Of a stretch of DNA of 64,000 bases, positions 35,484-48,648 are shown piece by piece. The stretch comes from Phorcus lineatus (lineage: Eukaryota > Mollusca > Gastropoda > Trochida > Trochidae), in NCBI GenBank assembly GCA_921293015.1, contig OV121087.1, forward strand, positions 41,092,630 through 41,156,629, read 5' to 3'. Position 1 is the stretch's first letter. The number at the start of each line of letters is the position of its first letter. The notes beneath the pieces were generated by a model. It saw only the letters and a program-made list of their open reading frames with translations, did not search any database and was not told the origin of the DNA. The position numbers and the translations under genes were made by a program.

Positions 35484-37227
35484 TTAAGCTAATTTGATTG
35501 CATGGGAATTTATTTCGTTTAGCTTCTGTTCCTCCAGCAAGAATTTTACCATCTCAAAGACGTTGGGGTGGGCTTTCCCAACAATCTTCTTCAGTCTCCC
35601 ATGCCACCCCTCCAAGTTGTTGTTGGTCCTCGGTCCGTCTGTGTCATGGTGGTTCCATGAAGAAATGTCTCCTTCCACGCAGTTGATCGTCATGTAGTCT
35701 GCGACCTGCCAGCATCTCGGGTCGTTTGGCATGTCGGCAATGACATCCACCCAGACATCTTCAACCTGAAACAGTCAAGATAAGATAAGAATATATATGA
35801 ATATAATAGGAAATATTATATGGAAGGTGTTTAAGTTATAGTTTTATAGTATTTGATTGTGAAATACACTTATTATTATTATTTTTTTTTTAAAATAAAA
35901 AAAATACAATTATGAAGTATACTTACATTTTCCACAGGAACCAAAGGAAGACCAGCACAGCGTCGTATAAAACGTCCAATGTCCTGGTTCAGTCTGTACT
36001 CCACTTGCAGACCGACATTCTGCGTCTTTCGCCATATGCACTGGGCAAAATGGAAAAAGCATCCTTTCCAAGTAGATCCTGGGAAAACCGACAAGGCAGC
36101 AGTCTTGGTTGCGACCTCGAAGTCCATCTAAAAGGGAAACAAAAAGGCATAAATTAATAATCCAAATAATCCAAATAATCTTTAAATATATAATTTGGGA
36201 CAGTTACGTTAAATGATTTACTCATTAATAAATTCACTGAAATATATTAAAATATTATATTAATATATATAAGAAAGACATTTATGTACCTGTATTATAC
36301 TGGGTGCCAACTGCAGACCATAGGTAGCTGATAGTTGTTTCAGAAGGCGGAAGGCTCTCGTGTACGTCGCTGTGGTCTTATTGGGCAAAAGGAAGAAGAC
36401 CATGGGGAACATCTGGTCAGCAACCTTTGCATGGATCGTATAGAGTTGCAGGAACAAGTTTGGTGACACGTAAAATGTACCATCTCCATATACGACATCA
36501 GTGGCACACAGGTGTTCAAGGTTGTTTCTTGTTGTAAATCCAAGAATCTTTTCGTCATCGCCATCATCGATGGAGAGAAATCTCTCCCCTGCATCTGTCC
36601 TCTGGTACTCCTCTGGTATCTGGATTTCAGCTCTATGTGTCGGCATGGCTGGGAAGACAGATCGTCTCGTGGCGTAGAGTTGACTTTTCACCCCATGGTA
36701 TGTTGGCATGTTCTGGATCAATGTCCGGTTGTCATCTGTCCAGGCTCCATCTCGAAGTGACAACAATTCCTCGTTGAATAGGCTTGGCATCGGCTGCAAT
36801 GTTGACCTTGCTTTCAACTTTAGGCGACCTAAAGTCTGTCGAATCTGTAAATTAAATAAAAAAGATATAATGTCATCCCATACTTACAGTGCATGGTTTA
36901 AGTTACTTTACATGAATGCTAATGGATTTTTATAACTTTATAACTTTATTTTTTTCATGGATTGTTATAAATCGAGTGAAATACAATACATACCTTAATG
37001 TCATTATGCACAGGTTCGTGGTTGTGTGCTGTGGGTGGCTTAGACACAACGTCGTTAATAGTTGATGTTGTGGCATTGCAGTCTTTGGAGAGACATCTCC
37101 AGAAGATCCATTCATCAGCTTTCCTCTTATTTAGTCTATACATATATCCATCAACACACAGGTATCTACCACCACGGGAAGTGGGAATAAACTTAACATT
37201 AACTTGTGGTAACTGAGCAAGAGCCAT
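35484..37227 (-). CDS. FLYWCH zinc finger-MULE transposase, four exons
   Basis: 423 residues from exons 36994-37227, 36290-36844, 35927-36127 and 35484-35765; all three introns are phase 0 with GT/AG ends, and there is no internal stop. Residues about 10-70 form a FLYWCH zinc finger (GGRYLCVDGYMYRLNKRK, then WRC...C and HNH). Residues about 180-300 carry the MULE transposase core: VYGDGTFYVSP (first catalytic Asp), PMVFFLLPNKT, MDFEVA (second Asp), FPGSTWKGCFFHFAQ. The last exon has RTNNNLEGWHGRLKK, typical of the C-terminal part of these proteins. It would cut and paste the surrounding element; FLYWCH fingers bind DNA. Domesticated host copies exist in animals, but the TIRs and target duplication here argue for a mobile element. 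Confidence 0.88.
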
Positions 37228-37628
37228 TGTGGAACTGATGTCATTGTTGGCGTTTGGAAATATTTATACATTATTGATGTTTATATAAGACTAAGTAGAA
37301 CTTTGTGAGTAAACTAATCAATTATGTAATAAAATAGTGAACATCACTCAGTGAGTAAATTAATCATCACTCATCAGGTCATCACTAACGGATTTTTTTG
37401 AGTGAAAGCTCAGTCAGATATTAGGTGTTTGTATAAGACAAGTCAAGTAACTGAGTGAGTGAGTAAATTTGTTTGAAACATTATAGTTTATTTCATACCC
37501 TTAATGCATTTTGCAGTTCAGTTTTTCACATTACCCAGTGTTTTAATCCTTTGAAATCACAGATTATAACATCAAAGGGATTATACTAATGCTATTCATT
37601 CTGCTTCCCAGGACGCTACCTAGAAAAA

Positions 37629-40003
37629 TAGCTGTTGTCTCTGAAAGACGAATCTTAGTGCTGATCAGTTCACCATAGTGACAATACACAGGTTAAAGTC
37701 CTTATTTATGATCGAAAACCAGACAATGGCGCGCGCCAATGACTGCCAAACGTCATTTACGACAGATATCAAAACAAAAAGTGGTTGATAGGGTTAAATA
37801 AGACATATAACATATAAACATGTCAATGGGAAGCAGAATTGCATTAAATCAAGTAAATATCGTAATTTTGACGGTTTAGAGTTAAAAATGAAACTTTAGA
37901 AAGGCGATTTCAGTTAACCTCAGGACAATTGGTATTTTCACTCTATTTATGCCACATACAAAATTAATGAAATATACTCTGTGTCACTTTAACATAATGG
38001 TCCTTTCGAATTTCTGTAGTAAGAAATAAATAGGCATGCGCGTTTTTAACGCTGTTTCCTACACGTGTAGGATGTTATTTTACAGAGGATTTTTTGACAT
38101 AGACATGATTAAAATCATGACATCATGATTCTCTGGCACCATATTGACGTCACAAAATTTTTGAAGGAAAAGATGCAATGACACGATCTAAATGAAATTT
38201 GATCGACTCTTCTACACATTTTTATATTTAGATTGTGACGTTACAGCGATGTGTCTGGATATGATTATTTTCAATCGAAAAATATCAAATTATTTGGATA
38301 ATGGATAGAATCTTAACCTCTTGCCTTTTACTAAAAATATATCGTCTTGTTTAATGTGTTTATATCTTGGTGCACTGTGGGCAGCTCTCTATTCTATACC
38401 TTGCTTTTGATAGGTATTTTAGTTGCGCTTCACTTTACACTTTATGTGAGTTGTGTGTGCGTACCATATTACCATTTGTTTCGCTCTTTTTCGACATCAA
38501 CAGCAACTGAAACTGAAAATAGAATTATACAATTTGTATATTACGGTTAATTGAATAACTATCATTGAGTTGATTTATTCTAAATATTTTGTTTAACACT
38601 AATATGGCACACTTACCGTAATAATTAAAACCCTAGAAAGTAAATGTATAGATATAACATCAGTACAATTATTTAAAACACTTTCAGTATTCCTTTTCTG
38701 TTTTAATCACTAAACGGGCAAATGGATAGGTACAGGGATCATGATAGCCTTTTGACCTTTTTGACATTTTTAAGAGCATTGAAAAATATGACGCTTAATT
38801 TAAATTATCAGCGGTCATCCAAGGTTTAATGTTACAATACTCTTTACAAAGAGTGGATTAACAAGAATAAAAATACAGAACACAAAGATTATAAGAAATT
38901 CGAAAACGCCACGGTAAGATATTTGAAGAGTTCGACATCGAAAACAGTTTCGTATTCACACATCTAGAGCCTATACCCTAAGTTCTCAAGTCATTATTTG
39001 TACAATAATCAAGTATATCTCAATCAAATGTAAAACAATACTTTAGTAGAATAAAAACACGTGTAAAAGAGTTGACTTGTTATAGGCACATATATAGGGA
39101 AATATATGGATATCATTTTGTCGAGAAGTCCTTTGCATGAATAATGCTGAAAAGTTCTAAGTTGAGCAGAATATGAATGTAAGAGGTCGCGATCCTGATC
39201 GAAAACAATGACATGATATTGTTTGAAAGGCTTATAAATAGCGCTGTGCAATCTTATCGCTGTGCAATTTATTGCGCTTCAGATTTGCAATAAAATAATT
39301 GCAATATCATTTTCTAATCGCAATTTAAGCAACATTTTAAGTTAAGTTTATTAAGAATGCTTGTTAACGTTCTAATTTGCTTAACGTGTGAGGTGTGCAA
39401 GAATAAGTGTTTGGCTGTATAAAAGTAGACAGTTTTTAAAGATTTGAAGGTATTTTATCAAATTATAATGTTTGAACTGAATAAAGTGCCTGTGGTATAG
39501 AAATAGAATGTTGACTTCATTCAATATATTGCAATATTTCATTGCATATCGCAATATAAAACAATACAAAATTCCCACTTTTAATCTCACCGGGACTTGT
39601 ATCGCTAAGAAATACCTTTTTATCTAGGAGTAGGCTAGGGACTATAGGCATATACATCTTTCTAGCTTTTTTTAAAATCTAAGTGATACACGACCCTATA
39701 ACTAAACTAGCATTCTTGTAAATTTATATCAATGGTTTGTGTGATTTAGCATTACGTGGTTAATATTTTAGATTTTTGAATAAATATATCATAGTTAGTA
39801 GTGTATTGGTACATGTAAAAGCGAATGAAATACCCTGGGAAGAACGGAGTGTCTCTTTAACGAGACCTTCACCCTTCAAACGGTTATCGCATATGACTGT
39901 GCATACAAGGTAACTGAGCACGTGCCAAAAGTTTGCACAGGAAAGACAGTACAGGCTTAATAAGCCAAATACTTGCAACATTCAGACGTAATATAAACGC
40001 ACC
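37629..40003. other. No recognisable gene
   Basis: AT-rich DNA between the MULE and the second SDR gene. GGGAAGCAGAA at about 37829, inside TCAATGGGAAGCAGAATTGC, repeats part of the MULE end sequence in direct orientation; it may be a remnant or chance. Confidence 0.5.
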
Positions 40004-43000
40004 ATGTCTACGCAACGAAGACTCGCAATTGTAAGTTGGTATTTTTACTATTTCACTATGTATGCATCAGTTAAAATCCTAAATCCACTTAGTCAACATG
40101 AACAATGTATGAGATATACTTGGATGAATATTTGCCACCGAACGTGTGTGTTCAAGATCTCAAGGTCTCGCCAGCGATCGCACTCGCTGTCTATTTTCTC
40201 TGTGTGCTCTATGAATAGCGATTTTGAACATTGAGATGCTGCGTTGGTGTTTTATCGACCTTGAACTTGGCCTATATTTCGTACACGGTGTCAGGTTTCT
40301 CGACTTCGGAAATATAGAGGTATTTTCTGTATCTGTCATCAAGGCGACTACAATCATGCTCCCATTTCAAACAGACCTCTCTAATTGACGGATAAGAGCG
40401 AAATGGATATTTTACATCTCTTCATCCACATTCAACAAGGAGTTACTTATTAGGGGGCGTGTAAAGATCTGCATCATAAAGAGTTTGCAACTTTTAGATA
40501 GACTTTCAAAGAAATAAGTTTTTTCATTTTTTCTTGTCAGTTTGTTTAATTATTATTTTCCCGGAGAGCTTATATAGAGGAAAATAATTAATTCTCAATG
40601 TATTATTATATGTTGATATGGAAATTTTAATTGGAGATTAATTACCTGGATTAATTTTTTTTTCTAAGAGCTCATTTAAAGCAGAAAATATATAGGTTAT
40701 CAGCTTGAAATTATGAATTCGATTCTATATATATTTACAAAGTCCAATTTCATTTTGAGTATTCAGTAAAAGAGTTTATGCTCTTCAACTTTTACTAATA
40801 AACAATCAATTCTTAAGCCAATTAACATTGTGTTTTTAACATTTTATACACGATAAGGAAACAATTCAATTATCAACAGAAGTGAAAATTGATAATGTTA
40901 AATGTTACCTATTTTCAATAATGCCCTCACTTTTCATTTAAACCTTGATTCATACAATCAACTTGTTATGTTTACTAGGTTACGGGATGCAGCAACGCCA
41001 TAATGTTTTGTGTAGCGCGAGAGTTGTGCAAGCACTTTGACGGAGATGTAATCGTGACTGGTTAGTAAAATACAGTACTTGCCAAAAGTAATTGTCATGT
41101 TTTGCGAGACGTACGCGATGTTCTCTTAAGATCTCATCATATTATTTAGCATTTTAAAATTCAGTTTTGACACCGGAAAATAAGATGTGAACGGTCTTGA
41201 CCAATGGCTATTCAGATTTGCTGTCAGAGTCGATATATTCTTCATCTTTTAAAATTTTCTGTATTCCTTAATCATAAGCGAAGATCTTGCATGTACGCTT
41301 CTCTTCGGCTTTCACTTTCCCTAATGCTTGGATAATCTTATTACAGTAATTATGAAAAGGTACCTCATTTACTCTTTAATTAAATGTAAACCTTCATTTT
41401 CATTACCTTTAAGTGCAAATGTAAAGTCATAATTAATAAAAGTCGTAAATACAGTTAGGCGTAGGAACATATTTTTTTATATACACGGAGATTGAATTCT
41501 TTGATGCGATTATGTGTTTAACTTTTATTTCAGCTCGGAATTCAAATTCCTGCTTATGCGTAAGACAGCTGAAAGAGGAAGGTTTCCGGCCGATGTTTCT
41601 CAAACTTGACACTTCTGATAAAGATGACATTGATAGATTTAATCGTTACATCAAAACCAATTACAGCGGTATCGATGTACTCTTTCATAACGCTGCAATC
41701 GTGGGAGTTGCGGTATGTGTATCCTTCTCGTCAAATTGACATATGATATCTTTCATAAAATGTAATTTGGCTTTGATACGTGTCAAAATATCATATATAC
41801 TGATAAGTTCAAATCGTATAAATCAACTTGCAAAGTTGCTTGTTAATGCGGCACCAGAATATGCTTGCTTTACAAATGATATGTCCTATTGTTCGTTGTA
41901 GTTAACCAAGAATGACGTTTGTATGTAAGATTCCTTTTCTAAGGCCCGAGTAATCTCAAGTCGACATCTCGATACCCGAAAACTGAACTTATGATTAAAT
42001 TGAACCTTTATATGAAACTTTGCATGTCCTTTTTACATCGCGTCAGTTTAAATTTTCCCTCCCCTATCGCAGTGAGTCACGGGCAAGTTCTGTATGATAT
42101 CGACGATTCAAAGTCGCGTGGCTTTTGGACAGTTGTGTCAATTGTTGTGAAAAAAATGAAGTTTTTTGTGCAACAGAAATGAAAGACTCAGTCAATAATT
42201 ATTTGATAATTTTTGGTTTTGTTTTGTCCCAGAACAAAATCTCAAATTTTTCACTGGGAGTAAAAAGATGTCTCAATACTAACTTCTTTGGAACGCTAAC
42301 ATTGGTCAATAGCTGGTGGCGTCTCTTAAAACATCACTCCAGGTAAGTCTGTTGATAAAAATTGATATTTATTGAATGAATTTATACTTACTGAAATGAT
42401 TTAGCCTAATGATAATCACATTTAAGCACGAATTTCTTATTGGCAAGTGTACATTTTAAACATAATATAAATCACACATGTATGTACGATACTCGATACG
42501 ATTTAGGTCATGTAGTTTTAGGTTATTATCCTTTTAATCGTCAAATATGCAATTTTGACAACAAATAGACTTGCCGCTTTAATATCATCGTGCTTTTGGC
42601 TTAAGAGGTCTTTGCATTTTTAATTTTCTTTAATTTTCCCCTTCCTGTAAATATAAGGTGCTGAAAAATACTTTAACTGCAAAAAGATTAAAGCAAAGGT
42701 AAAGATAACTTTAATGTCAATAACATTAATAATGTAATAATAATGACGATTTATGTAGCTATATAGATGTGACTCACTATTTTGAATATCTACTCCTTTC
42801 AATACAGAATCTGTGTGGTAGCCTGCAGTCCAAAATCTACTTTGTTAGAATGTTCTTCAGCCATTCAGCTGAAATTGAAGGACCACAGTGAGAACAAAAC
42901 ACTGGGAGAATTAGGGGCTTTAATGGAGGATTTCTTACGGTAAGTATTGTTTATTGTTATAAGTTAAAACATCAATATCGATTTCAGGGACCTAATCTAG

Positions 43001-46000
43001 AGATTTTCTTGAATAGGTGGACGGGACTAGAAATCGATGAGCAAAGTAACTAGATTGAAGAAAATATTTTCAGTAGATGATTTATGAGTCATTCTAAACA
43101 GGTTGAGAAATGTTATTGTCATATCATAGCATTCCAAGTTTAAAAATTTCAAAATTACCCCTTTTGGCACTTGGCTCAAAATTAACCACTTTTTAACAAT
43201 TTCGGAACTTTACTGAAGGTCCTAACGGACCCAAGTGCGAAATCAACTGTGCTGGAAGCGCTTGTAAAATCTCCAACCTCATCATCATATCATATATTTT
43301 TTGGTGAAGTTTCATTACGAATGAAAATTTCTGAAAGGGGAAAACGAATACAACTTCTTATAGAATATAATGTATTCATTGTAGTCTGATTTGTGAAATA
43401 CGCCTTGTTTTCGGTTAAAAAATATTTAATTTCACTAAGTGAAATAACACGATGTTCTACACAGTGAACAAACATTTTGAAGCACATTTATTTTTATTAT
43501 TTACATCATGTAGCAACTGAAATAGATGATTCTGATGAAACTAGCCGATCTGACTACTCCATTCATGAAACGTATGTCATTTCCTAAATTTCCTCTTTTA
43601 TTTGAAATATATTAAAACGAACATTTGTTATTTCACGTCGAAAGCCATATATCGTGGGTTTAGAACAAAAAGGTACCAAGTGCACTTTTGGCACTTTTTC
43701 ACTTTTTGACAGAAATGGAATCTGTACGATCCATGCCACATCTCAGCAAAGTTTGGAATTAATATCTAAATTAGTTAATGAGATAATGAGAGAATCAAAA
43801 GGTACCAAGTGCATAACTCAGAAAAGTTTGGAGCAAAAAGGTACCAAGTGCTATACGTTGCGTGTAAAAAGGTACCAAGTGCAAAAATTTACCACTCAAC
43901 AGATTGCCAACAAGTGCCGGATTGTCTTATGTAAATTGACTATTAAAGTTTATTTAAATCTAATTTAGCAATCTTTTTAGATAATCTGTGCTTGGTGACA
44001 CTCCTTGTTTCTCTGTGTAATACTTTTCATCCAAATAATGGGGTGAAATGATTCGTCATGAATGGATAATTTGGCCTTTGGCCTAATGAGGCAAATGAAT
44101 CGCCAATTTTTAAAGAATCAATGGTTGATCGGAAAAGGATAATGACTGGATGAAATTAAGAACATATGTATGAAAGTAAATTTAGCTGGACGAAAAGCAT
44201 AATCTGATTATTTCATTAAACTTATTAACAGTTATAACCCTTGAAAGCAACTATATAAGAAGAGAAGAAATGACAACGCGTTGTTTCAACTTCCACTCTT
44301 CCACCAAAATTATTTGATTTTGGGATACCAAACCAAACATTATTCATTGACCCAAAGGAAATTGACTCTAAAGATAAATCATTAAGGGATGTTGACCAAC
44401 GAAAACACTCGTTTGGTTTTCTTACATACAACAAAGTTATGATTTTCTATCATCTATTTGCTATAAAATTTGGTAGTGTTTTTATTTCAAAGTATGAAAG
44501 TTAATTTGTATCATATTGATTAGAAATGTATTGAATATGTGCAGGGTGTAATTATATAATTTGCTTGAATTGTTAGAAACACATCTTTGTTACAGATCAT
44601 CAGACTTAGCGTATGGCAGTCAGCGTTTAATGCCTTTGCTATTTTTATCATAATCAATAACATCACATTCAATGATATCGGAGATTGCATCAAAGTACAC
44701 AGATACAGAAATTGTATATGATATTTCTGATGTTCTGATCGTAACTTTTGATACAACAAACACTCAAACAATGTACTCACAAGCTAATACACCCTTCATC
44801 AAATACAATAGAAGTGATTGATTTTCAAGGAGAGAAAGTTTATGTTATTCTAATGTATATCTTCAAAAAGGAAATATATTAAAAAACTTGCTTTAAAATT
44901 TAAATGAATAATAACCTTATTCTGAATCTTTTATTTGATTTAATTCATTTCCAACAATGTAATAGTATTCGCACAATCACTTGCAATACAGAGTCGGGTT
45001 TGGGATATCTCTCGAAAAAATAAAACAAATGTTACCAATTGAAAGGAGTCTATAGACGAACGTACACAATTTGGTTGAGCTAGGCAAAACCAAAAATTCC
45101 TTCTATGACTACTGATAATAAATTAGGTAATCATGAGATGTTTGACCCTATAATATATTTGGCATTAACTACAATTTATTGGAGAAAATATTAACAAAAT
45201 ACAATTTTAAAAAAAATATGTGCTCCTGTCCCTTTAAGATAACACATATTTACAAAAATATTTAATAAATTTGATCATTATAGATCTTGAAATGTCTATT
45301 TATTCAATTTTTAAATATTGTTGTATCATCGTTAAAAGCCTCACATACACTTACAAAGTGGTTAACAACTAATCTTAGCAAAGTAACTGCAAAAAAACCC
45401 CTTAATATTACAAATGATTGCCTTAACTCAACCAAAATTTTTACAACAAGGTACCAAATGCCACTTGGTACCCATAACCTTGACTGCAAACATGAAAACT
45501 GTTGAGTACAAAAAGGTACCAAGTGTCACTTGGGACTTTTTTAGCTCTGAATCTCTTTCCAAAATGTCCACTCATAAGGTACTAAGTGGCACTTGGTACC
45601 TTTTTGCTCCAAACATATTTGTGTTTTCCATGATTTTCAAAAGTACCAACTGCGATAATTAACCTAATCAGAAACTGGTAAAAGATAAAAGATTGACTTT
45701 ATTCATAACTAAAGTAAAATCACTAGATGTACATGTCAGACCGATAAATAACAGCAAAATAATTGCAATGATCACATGAAACCTTTGAATGCGTTTTTCT
45801 CAAAACTATGAAAAGTGCACTTGGTACCTTCTTGTTCTAAACCCACGATATATCGGTTAAAGGAAATATTGTTCATGCGCCACTCGTGAAAATGATAATG
45901 TACTATGTTAGAATGTGATATACGGTATTCGACGAGAAAGGTCAAATATCATCTGTGTGTATAGGTAAACTGTTGATTAGCGCATGTGAATCGTTTATAC

Positions 46001-48648
46001 GACATGGGAGCGGACATAGCTTCCTATCATGAAGGACGTAGCAAAATATCGAGTATAGTTTTCATCGTGTCTAGCTTTGTTTAGGGAACTAAGGTTGAAC
46101 CAATTAGTTTCTGTAGAACATACACCACATAGCCAGGATAGTGTAAATATCACTTCGACAGTAGTAGCAACGTGATAACAACCGGCAAAATAGGATTCCG
46201 GAAAAACAAGATAAGGCAGCGCAGCTGAGATTTGCTTTCAGGAAGTAAAAGGTCAACTTGATATGCCAGAGACACTCAACCTCTCATATCCTAGAAGATT
46301 TAAAGTTTCGAATTGCAACTTTTTTGCAAGTTGCAAGCTAAGAAAGTATACATTAAATCAGTCTAGTTTTCCCTTTTATGAAAGATAGTGTCGCATGGAC
46401 GTGATAACAGCCAGTAATTTCGTATTTCATATAATACATGTAGTTCCGGCATCAAAAACAATTAGGACATTATACTCATATATTTTAATGAACGCCCCTC
46501 GCTCAGTATGGTTATATAGATAAAAGAAGTTTATTTGTCCGCTTTGAAAATAATGCCATTGGTTTTCTTAAAAGTTAAACAAGATTAAAAGATGATATTC
46601 GATAGCTATGGTAAATCTATGCCATACAACCACGTATTTGTTCATCAAATACACGCTATAATGCGTTACCAACTTACCAGAAAAAAAATTGAAATACGCT
46701 TTTCAATCATTTTCTGATTCGCTCTTTAAATACGTCATTGATCCAAACACTGCAATAATGCAGCCATACAGTCTTGACTGAACAAATATATGAGTCACGG
46801 AATAAATACTTTTGTGCAACTGCAATAATGAAGCCATAAATTCTTGTCCCAAGTTTTATATAACGTTATTATTTTCTGTTTCATAGCATATTTCGACCCA
46901 ATCTTATGATGCTCGTCTAACTACGTATATAAGTAATATGTTTACGTAAATGTTTACATTGTGTACATTTCAGTGAGGGCCAGAGAGGAAGCCACTTCAG
47001 ACTGGGTTGGGCCACGGATGCCTTCGGTATGAGTCAGTTAGCCATTGCTGTATTGGTCAGTATTTTGACCAGGAAGGCAACTGAGGATTATAGAGGGGAC
47101 ATAGCGGTCACTTGTGTAAGGCTTTGATATTACATTATATTTTACATGGGCACATATTACTGTTGCCCACAAACGGTTGTTTGAGCGCCATTTTCTGTTT
47201 ATTTCGTCGTCTGTGGCGTCATGAAATAATTGTTTATGAGTGAAGCGGACCTCATGACAAATGAAGCAAGCATTTTTTCTATATATTTCAATACCAATAA
47301 AATGGAATTGAATCGGTAATAAAGACATTTTCACACTCGGAGGTGCAAATTTGTGTACAACGATTGCTTTTGCCCTGGTACTATATAAAGTCCGACGATA
47401 ACGTTCGTAAAATTCATATGACACACTGTCTCGGTTAATGATCTTAATAAAGAACACATATCGCATAAAAAATAACATGACACAAATAATTCTAAAATGA
47501 ATCCAACCATATGATGTGTTGACACTATTTATCATGCCACGACTGATACATCAGATCTGCGGAACGTTCTTTAAGTCTCTTTTTTATGCACAGGTTTACA
47601 TATGTGAGTAAATTTACTTATGTATGTATATGCATTTGAGGTATGTAAAAGTGTCATGAGAACATAATTACACACATAAGTATTTTTGCACTTGTAGTTT
47701 TTGTCATGTAAATGTAAATTTACACATGCGTATTTGTACACGCTTTGCAAATTGTGTCATGAGAATGGAATTGTGCGATATTCAGCTGCTGATTGCCAAT
47801 TTATGATCAAATTCAAGAGCTTCCCGTACACTTTTACCCTGTCTGGATAATGATGGTTAAAGTTCCTCACAAAGAAATTCAAATGTCGTCTTGCTCATTC
47901 TGAAGTTGCCCATCAAAAGTTACTTTCACAATATAGCACCACCAATTCCTTGTCCTCTCTTTTGACCGTATTTTCTTCTCTTGAACAAGTCCCAGGACAA
48001 GGTGGTACTAAAAAAAATAGGGAAAATCCCCTCTTATCTTAGCATAGCAAAGTCTGGCACTATAGATTGAATCTATTCATAAATTTTAGGTAGTGTTATG
48101 AATATATGTCAGTATGTAATAGACATATACACCTTATTGCTTAACATCATGAGAACAGAAAGTATATTTACTATTACACATGCATGTTTATTTACATATA
48201 GTACATATAAGTAAATTTGTGCATGAGAAAAGGGCCTAAGAGACCGGGCATGATTGGCTCAGTTAGTTATTCCGCTGCACGTTGTTGTTGAATAATTCAT
48301 GGTATATGCCAACTCTTTAACAAAATATGTTGTTGTTTTATAAGTTGATATTTGAAACTTAAGGCATTCTGATTATATTCAAATCACTGTTTCGCTCCCA
48401 AGTTTTATTTTGGATTGTCATTCTCACTCATCTATGATCTGAAGGAATCCTTAACTTCAACTTAACATTTATTAAATTATTGAATCTAGCATTTTGAGTG
48501 ACAACATAAAAGTTATCATGCAATTACAAATGCCATTTTATTCAAACGTTGCTTTTCACCTTTTCAGTGCATTCCGAGTCACAAGACAAAGGATATCTTT
48601 GGCTACAGTGTGCCTCTGTCACCTACAGAAGGGCTGGACGTGGCCTGA
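40004..48648 (+). CDS. SDR carbonyl reductase paralogue lacking all catalytic motifs
   Basis: Exons 40004-40030, 40979-41060, 41534-41712, 42233-42342, 42808-42939, 46974-47115, 48568-48648 give an uninterrupted 250-residue frame with GT/AG borders. Exon lengths 82, 179, 110, 132 and 142 and all phases mirror the CBR1-like gene (82, 179, 113, 129, 142). Yet the motifs are replaced: TGSNKGIG is TGCSNAIM, TSRDEGRG is TARNSNSC, NNAG is HNAA, VSS is VAC, and YAMSK is FGMSQ (Tyr to Phe, Lys to Gln). The last exon fuses through the old donor position and stops at once (TEGLDVA), so the usual C-terminal strand and FVSDRTIQQW end are gone. Predicted cytosolic, no signal peptide. Either a pseudoenzyme with a new role or a young pseudogene; kept frame and splice sites favour the first, loose residue use the second. 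Confidence 0.8.
43650..45850. mobile_element. 2.2-kb TIR element with repeated GGTACCAAGTGC motif
   Basis: Lies in intron 5 of the second SDR gene. Terminal inverted repeats TATCGTGGGTTTAGAACAA / complement, continuing to GGTACCAAGTGCAC (about 40 bp); both sides are bordered by TA (43648-43649 and 45851-45852), which fits a TA target duplication. GGTACCAAGTGC recurs at 43672, 43801, 43840 and 43871 in the left arm, and in both orientations, often as head-to-head pairs, at about 45450, 45515, 45578 and 45815 in the right arm. The interior is AT-rich with no transposase. Non-autonomous; superfamily uncertain. Confidence 0.75.
47590..48235. mobile_element. Possible MITE-like segment
   Basis: TACTTATGTATGTA near 47615 is roughly inverted relative to TACATATAAGTAAATTT near 48205, and GTGTCATGAGAA recurs inside (about 47650 and 47753). 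The ends are imperfect. Confidence 0.3.

Larger units (their letters stand above)
35132..37620 (-). mobile_element. Complete Mutator-like element (FLYWCH-MULE)
   Basis: 2489 bp. Ends GGTTAGGTCCTGGGAAGCAG (plus strand) and, inverted, GGTAGCGTCCTGGGAAGCAG; the repeats run to GAAGCAGAA, 19 of 22 positions matching. An identical 8-bp TAGAAAAA flanks both sides (35124-35131 and 37621-37628), a target duplication of the size expected for Mutator elements. It encodes an uninterrupted transposase on the minus strand. It lies about 1 kb upstream of the inhibitor gene. The intact frame, TIRs and TSD suggest a recent insertion. Confidence 0.85.

Noticed and set aside
35484-37227. FLYWCH/MULE gene as a domesticated host gene
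   Set aside because: Matching TIRs and an 8-bp target duplication surround it, so it is better explained as a mobile element.
47038-47535. 165-codon minus-strand open frame
   Set aside because: It overlaps the last coding bases and donor of the SDR paralogue exon 46974-47115 on the other strand and shows no family features.
48240-48300. tRNA-like A box (TTGGCTCAGTTAGTTA)
   Set aside because: No B box (GGTTCGAATCC) or cloverleaf follows; at most a decayed tRNA-derived SINE head.
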